Positions 1 to 3,466 of a DNA stretch of 6,072 nt are shown piece after piece. The notes below the pieces were generated by a model, which ran no database searches, had not been told where the DNA came from, and worked only from the letters and a program-made list of their open reading frames with translations. A program made the position numbers and the translations under genes. This stretch comes from Verrucomicrobiaceae bacterium. GTDB taxonomy: Bacteria; Verrucomicrobiota; Verrucomicrobiia; Verrucomicrobiales; Verrucomicrobiaceae. Location: contig JAGKWZ010000333.1 of the NCBI GenBank assembly GCA_021151605.1, forward strand, positions 1-6,072, written 5' to 3'. Position 1 is the first letter of the stretch, and each line of letters opens with the position of its first letter.

Positions 1-681
1 GGCCTGGAGCTGCTCGCCGGTGAAGAGGCGATGCACGGGCTCTTTTTTACCGCTCGTGGTGCGGGTGACGACGGCGACTTCTTCGTCCTCGCTGAGGTAG
101 TCGATGACGATGTTCAGCATGAAGCGGTCGAGCTGCGCCTCTGGCAGCGGGTAGGTGCCTTCCATCTCGATAGGGTTCTGCGTGGCGAGCACGAAGAAGG
201 GCTCGGGTAGATGCATGGTGTTTCCGGCGACGGTGACCTGATGCTCCTGCATGGCCTCCAGCAGCGAGGCCTGCGTCTTCGGCGGCGTGCGATTAATCTC
301 ATCCGCCAGGATCATGTGGGCAAAGATGGGGCCTTTGTTGAAGACCATTCGGCGTCCCTGGTCGGTGTCTTCGAGGATCTCCGTGCCAGTGATGTCGGAG
401 GGCATGAGGTCGGGCGTGAACTGGATGCGGTTGAAGCTGAGATCGAAGACATCGGCCACGGTTTTCACCAGCAGCGTCTTCGCCAAACCGGGCGCGCCAG
501 TGATCAGGCAGTGCCCACCCGCGATGAGGGCGATGAGCATCTGATCCACGACGTCCTGCTGGCCGACGATGACCTTGCCGACTTCCGCAAAGAGCCTCCC
601 ACGTATCCCGGCCACCATCTCGACGACCTCCTGATCTGACAATGCTACGGCAGGTGGAGATGAGTCGGTGGAGTCGGACAT
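1..681 (-). CDS. MoxR-family AAA+ ATPase, C-terminus cut off by window edge
   Basis: Reading the minus strand from the ATG at 681-679 gives 227 codons without a stop, continuing past position 1. The protein matches the MoxR branch of AAA+ ATPases. Visible motifs are Walker A GAPGLAKT (residues 62-69), the family segment RIQFTPDLMPSDITG (85-99), Walker B with D127 and E128 in MILADEINRTPPKTQ, sensor 1 ATQNP with N169, and YPLPEAQLDRF with R187, the expected arginine-finger region. MoxR proteins are usually about 320-340 residues, so roughly the last 100 (the lid domain) lie outside. Family members are cytoplasmic, ATP-driven, chaperone-like proteins, often encoded with DUF58, VWA and transglutaminase-like genes. 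Such partners would be expected to the left, which is inference. About 20 poorly conserved, Ser/Pro-rich residues precede the conserved core. No Shine-Dalgarno sequence precedes the ATG. Plus-strand open frames over this stretch are shadows. Confidence 0.94.
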   Translation of the reverse strand, partial: MSDSTDSSPPAVALSDQEVVEMVAGIRGRLFAEVGKVIVGQQDVVDQMLIALIAGGHCLITGAPGLAKTLLVKTVADVFDLSFNRIQFTPDLMPSDITGTEILEDTDQGRRMVFNKGPIFAHMILADEINRTPPKTQASLLEAMQEHQVTVAGNTMHLPEPFFVLATQNPIEMEGTYPLPEAQLDRFMLNIVIDYLSEDEEVAVVTRTTSGKKEPVHRLFTGEQLQA

Positions 682-793
682 AAGCGCTGACTATCAAACA
701 GCGTCAGTCGTGCCAAGCTATCATGGGAGTGCAGTTAGAAAAGTCGGGGGGCTAACGGGATTGCCTCGGCCAAGGTTTTCACACTTCCGGGCG

Positions 794-839
794 TGAGGCT
801 TACAGCGTCTGGCGGTTGGACATAAATGCGGCTTACAGC
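794..839 (+). repeat. Near-perfect 13-bp direct repeat, 33 bp apart
   Basis: TGAGGCTTACAGC at 794-806 recurs as TGCGGCTTACAGC at 827-839, matching 12 of 13 bases, with 10 consecutive identical bases (GGCTTACAGC). The copies start 33 bp apart, close to three helical turns, which would place two bound protein copies on the same face of the DNA. The right copy overlaps the proposed -35 box of the rightward promoter. An operator role is inferred from this placement only; a chance or dispersed-repeat origin is possible. Confidence 0.4.
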
Positions 840-860
840 AGGCTTTCAAAGCTTTATAAG
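832..860 (+). promoter_or_regulatory. Candidate sigma70-type promoter for the dehydrogenase-symporter operon
   Basis: CTTACA at 832-837 (4 of 6 matches to TTGACA) is followed after exactly 17 bases by TATAAG at 855-860 (5 of 6 matches to TATAAT). Transcription would start near 866-868 and leave a leader of about 135 bases before the dehydrogenase ATG at 1003. This is the best-spaced pair I found upstream of the operon, but promoter consensus sequences are poorly established for these phyla, so the call is tentative. The -35 box lies inside the right copy of the 13-bp direct repeat, so a repressor bound there would block it. Confidence 0.35.
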
Positions 861-1002
861 ACCAAACTCTCTGCGGGAGTGGCGGCCCGCACCTTCCAGG
901 GGCGACACCTTAGTCGGCCTGAATGGTCCAGCGCAGAGACCACCGTGGAACGTGGAGCTTGTGCAAGAGGTATGTCTTCGGAGTGGTTTACTTTACCCTG
1001 CT

Positions 1003-1779
1003 ATGGCACCTGATCTCTTTTCACTTCATAACAAAACCATCCTTCTTACTGGCGGAGCCGGGCTCTACGGTCGTGGGCTCGCTGCGATGCTGGCTGCTAC
1101 TGGTGCGAATCTTATCCTCGCAGCTCGGGATGTAGCGAAGCTGCAAGTCGTGGCAGGAGAAGAAATCGCGAAGGGTCACCAGGTCTTCGCGGAGTCGCTT
1201 GATCAAGGAGATGAAGCCTCCGTGATTGCTTTGCATGATCGGATCAAAGCCAAATTTGGACCGCTGCACGGCCTGGTGAACAACGCGGTGCTGCGGCCGA
1301 TGAAAGGCGCGAACGGCGCGGTGGAGCAGTTCGCCGAATCCATGCGGGTGAATGCCACGGGCGTCATGCTGATGCATCGTCACTTTGGTAAAACCATGGC
1401 TGAGGCTGGCCGAGGCAGCATCGTGAACATTGGAAGCATTCAGGGCATGATCGGGCCGAGCTACGAACTCTATACGGGCACCAACATGGGCGACATGCCG
1501 CCGGATTACTTCTTCCACAAAGGCGGCATGGAGAACCTCACGCGCTTCTACGCGGCGCTTTACGGCCCGAAGAACGTGCGCGTGAACAACCTCGCGCCGG
1601 GGGGATTTTTCAATCACCAGCCCGAGCCTTTCCTGACACGCTACAGCGAGCACACCATGCTCGGCCGCATGGCAGATGATACAGATCTCGGCGGTGCGGT
1701 CATCTTTCTCCTCAGCGATGCCTCCCGTTACATCACGGGCGTGAATTTGCCTGTCGATGGTGGCTACACGGCCAAATAA
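1003..1779 (+). CDS. Short-chain dehydrogenase/reductase (SDR family oxidoreductase), 258 aa
   Basis: This is a classical SDR, a cytoplasmic NAD(P)(H)-dependent oxidoreductase acting on an alcohol or carbonyl group. It shows the cofactor motif TGGAGLYG (residues 16-23), NNA (93-95), the conserved helix-4 Asn N117, the catalytic Ser S145 in VNIGS, the Y169-x3-K173 pair (YFFHK), APGG after strand 6 (198-201), and the C-terminal ITGVNLPVDGGYTAK. The second strand ends in AARD, which suggests NADP(H) but is not decisive. S145 and Y169 are 24 residues apart instead of about 13, so the substrate loop is enlarged. A similar loop occurs, from memory, in SDRs of the PtmA/sialic-acid-related group. The ATG at 1003 was chosen because family homology begins within about eight residues of it; the same frame extends back to an ATG at 826, but those 59 residues resemble nothing. 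No Shine-Dalgarno sequence is visible. The symporter gene follows after 24 bases. Substrate unknown. Confidence 0.93.
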   Translation: MAPDLFSLHNKTILLTGGAGLYGRGLAAMLAATGANLILAARDVAKLQVVAGEEIAKGHQVFAESLDQGDEASVIALHDRIKAKFGPLHGLVNNAVLRPMKGANGAVEQFAESMRVNATGVMLMHRHFGKTMAEAGRGSIVNIGSIQGMIGPSYELYTGTNMGDMPPDYFFHKGGMENLTRFYAALYGPKNVRVNNLAPGGFFNHQPEPFLTRYSEHTMLGRMADDTDLGGAVIFLLSDASRYITGVNLPVDGGYTAK

Positions 1780-1803
1780 GACTCAACTTTAGAACCCACA
1801 CCG

Positions 1804-3282
1804 ATGACACACTTCTCCTGGCTCGATTACACCATCTTCGGCGTTTACCTGACTGCATCTGTCGGTGTGGGATTGTTTTCAGCGCGTGGCTCGAAATCCC
1901 TCGGAGATTACTTCCTGGCAGGACGCGGCATGAATAGCGCGCTCGTCGCCATGTCCATTCTAGCGGCGCTTTTCTCCGGTATAAGCTACCTCGCCGGACC
2001 GGCGGATGTGTACAAGAACGGCTTCGGCTTTGCCTATGTCGTGCTGGCATTCTTCATCGCCACTCCATTCACGGCGGTCTGGATGATGCCGAAGTTTTAC
2101 CAGTCGCGCTTCTATACCGCTTACCATTTTCTTGAGGAGCGCTTCACGCTGTCGGTGCGTTTGCTGGCGTCGGGATTGTTCATCTTCCGTGTCGCTCTCT
2201 GGCTGGCGGCTGCGACTTATGCTCCAGCACTCGCCTTGGAAAAAGTCACCGGATTGCCACTCTGGGTCACCATCCTCGCTTCCGGCACACTTACCACGCT
2301 CTATACGGCACTCGGCGGCATGAAAGCCGTGATCTGGACAGACGTGATGCAGCTCATCGTGCTCTTTGGCGGACAGCTTCTTATCGTCATCGTGGCGCTG
2401 GGTAAGATTCCCGGTGGACTCGGTGGCGTGTGGGATACGGCGCTCACGGATGGCCGCATGGACATCAGCTTTTCGTTCAGCATCGCCGAGCGCGTGAATA
2501 TCTATTCCATCCTGCTCGCTGGCGCGTTCCTTCACCTCGTGCAGATGGCTACCGATCAGGTTTCCGTGCAGCGTTACCTCAGTGCTGGCAGTTTAAAGGA
2601 GGCTCAGCGCTCTCTTTGGATCAAACTCTGGTTTATTCTGCCAGTGCTTATCCTCTTCTATGGCACAGGCCTCGTGCTGTACTCCTTCTATAAGATTCAT
2701 GGTGATCCGCTGGCCGCTGGCTTGATTGCCAAAGAAGACCAGATCCTCCCTTACTTCGTCGTCACGCAGCTACCGGCTGGTTTGCCCGGACTGCTCATCG
2801 CCGCGATCTATGCCGCGAGCATGTCCACCATCTCGGCTGGGCTAAACTCACTCGCCTCCGCGACGGTGGTCGATTTCAAACAACGCCTCTCGAGGGCTCC
2901 GGCTGGCACGCAGGCTCAGCAGGTCGGAAATGCTCGCTGGATCACCGTTGGCTACGGCGTGCTCGTCATGGGTCTGGCCTTTGCCGTCTCTGCGATGCCT
3001 GGAAACCTGGTTGAGTCGGTAAACACCGTGATCGGCCTGATCGGCGGACCGCTGCTCGGCTTGTTCTTCCTCGGAATGTTTACCCAACGCGCCACCACGA
3101 GGGGTGCACTCCTTGGCTGCCTCGCGGGCTTCATGGGACTACTGAGCATCTACCTCTATCAAAATGGCTTCTTAACCGCTGTGAAGCCAGCCCCGGTCGT
3201 CTCGTTCATCTGGTTCAGCCTCTTCGGTTGCCTCATCACCATGGGAGTCGGCCTGCTCACATCAAGGCCATCCGTCGATTAG
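1804..3282 (+). CDS. Sodium:solute symporter (SSS family), 492 aa
   Basis: This is an inner-membrane transporter of the SSS family (TC 2.A.21, LeuT fold), importing a small solute with Na+. The 492 residues are full length for bacterial members. About 13 hydrophobic helices can be placed, near 8-26, 45-65, 75-95, 118-140, 152-170, 183-200, 233-250, 273-297, 322-353, 379-398, 402-426, 433-452 and 465-487. Family marks are the loop GSKSLGDYFLAGRGM (29-43), TALGGMKAVIWTDVMQ (168-183) and MATDQVSVQRYLSA (248-261). The segment AASMSTISAGLNSLAS (337-352) resembles helix 8 of animal SLC5A5/A6/A8; S341 and T342 align with the Na2-site Ser/Thr of the iodide symporter, so sodium coupling is likely. These are alignments from memory. 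The gene lies 24 bases after the dehydrogenase with no terminator between, so the two are probably co-transcribed and handle the same compound. The substrate is not readable. No Shine-Dalgarno sequence precedes the ATG. Confidence 0.95.
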   Translation: MTHFSWLDYTIFGVYLTASVGVGLFSARGSKSLGDYFLAGRGMNSALVAMSILAALFSGISYLAGPADVYKNGFGFAYVVLAFFIATPFTAVWMMPKFYQSRFYTAYHFLEERFTLSVRLLASGLFIFRVALWLAAATYAPALALEKVTGLPLWVTILASGTLTTLYTALGGMKAVIWTDVMQLIVLFGGQLLIVIVALGKIPGGLGGVWDTALTDGRMDISFSFSIAERVNIYSILLAGAFLHLVQMATDQVSVQRYLSAGSLKEAQRSLWIKLWFILPVLILFYGTGLVLYSFYKIHGDPLAAGLIAKEDQILPYFVVTQLPAGLPGLLIAAIYAASMSTISAGLNSLASATVVDFKQRLSRAPAGTQAQQVGNARWITVGYGVLVMGLAFAVSAMPGNLVESVNTVIGLIGGPLLGLFFLGMFTQRATTRGALLGCLAGFMGLLSIYLYQNGFLTAVKPAPVVSFIWFSLFGCLITMGVGLLTSRPSVD

Positions 3283-3352
3283 CTTAGCCGGGCCACGGGG
3301 CTCCGACCTTGTCTCGTTGCTTACCCGGTGAATTTGCCGGTTTAGGCTAGCT
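3281..3352 (+). terminator. Possible structured 3' end of the dehydrogenase-symporter transcript
   Basis: Starting at the symporter stop codon, AGCTTAGCC at 3281-3289 can pair with GGCTAGCT at 3345-3352 with one bulged base. Inside are a bulged GC stem near 3290-3308 (CGGGCC against GGCTCCG) and a CCGG/CCGG stem (3325-3328 with 3337-3340). Only a weak pyrimidine tract (GTCCCTTTCC, from 3353) follows, not a clear T-run, so a classical intrinsic terminator is doubtful. Its position, directly after an operon and before an independent gene, is the main support. Confidence 0.25.
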
Positions 3353-3380
3353 GTCCCTTTCCACCCAGCGCCATAGACAA

Positions 3381-3416
3381 TCCCGCCGCGTTCATAGCGG
3401 GAGCAAGAGCCTCCGC
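3381..3416 (+). promoter_or_regulatory. Two mutually exclusive hairpins upstream of the cytochrome/WD40 gene
   Basis: The middle segment GCGGGAG (3397-3403) can pair with TCCCGC at 3381-3386 (six base pairs, ten-base loop) or with CTCCGC at 3411-3416 (six pairs, one bulged G, seven-base loop). The two folds cannot form together. This lies 50-85 bases before the ATG at 3467, within the likely leader. Alternative pairing is a feature of attenuators and switch-like leaders, but short GC stems also arise by chance, no riboswitch class is recognised, and no clear promoter was found in 3283-3466. Confidence 0.22.
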
Positions 3417-3466
3417 TTCTCTGGCGTTTTGCACTGCTCATTTTGTCCTGTCCCCATTTTCCTGCC

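Larger units (their letters stand above)
682..1002. other. Divergent intergenic region without a convincing gene
   Basis: This 321-base stretch separates the left-facing MoxR gene from the right-facing dehydrogenase. Several frames stay open here, but none gives a recognisable protein. Just upstream of the MoxR start there is a small inverted repeat, CGCTG at 685-689 against CAGCG at 699-703, overlapping CTGAC at 687-691 against GTCAG at 703-707. Near the middle are two copies of a 13-bp repeat and a promoter-like pair, listed separately. Further right are a short hairpin (TGCGGG at 872-877 with CCCGCA at 886-891, 8-base loop) and a small palindrome, CTTG-TG-CAAG, at 958-967. I found no good minus-strand promoter for the MoxR gene. 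The closest is TTGGCA on the minus strand (around 711-716), with no matching -10 box. The stretch probably carries both promoters and a long leader for the dehydrogenase-symporter operon. Confidence 0.6.

Noticed and set aside
211..639. 142-codon open frame on the plus strand, plus overlapping shorter frames
   Set aside because: They are antisense to the MoxR ATPase, whose Walker A, Walker B and sensor motifs are all intact on the minus strand.
826..1002. N-terminal extension of the dehydrogenase to the ATG at 826
   Set aside because: SDR homology starts at about residue 8 after the ATG at 1003. The 59 extra residues look non-coding, overlap the proposed promoter and contain no transit or signal sequence.
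816..1013. 65-codon plus-strand frame ahead of the dehydrogenase
   Set aside because: No motif or ribosome-binding site; it overlaps the proposed promoter and runs into the dehydrogenase start in another frame.
1021..1653. 210-codon minus-strand frame
   Set aside because: Antisense shadow of the dehydrogenase; no family resemblance.
1780..1803. Possible terminator or regulatory site between dehydrogenase and symporter
   Set aside because: The 24-base gap has no inverted repeat or T-run; it is simply a short intra-operon spacer.
1960..2535. 191-codon minus-strand frame
   Set aside because: Antisense to the symporter; charged, low-complexity text without motifs.
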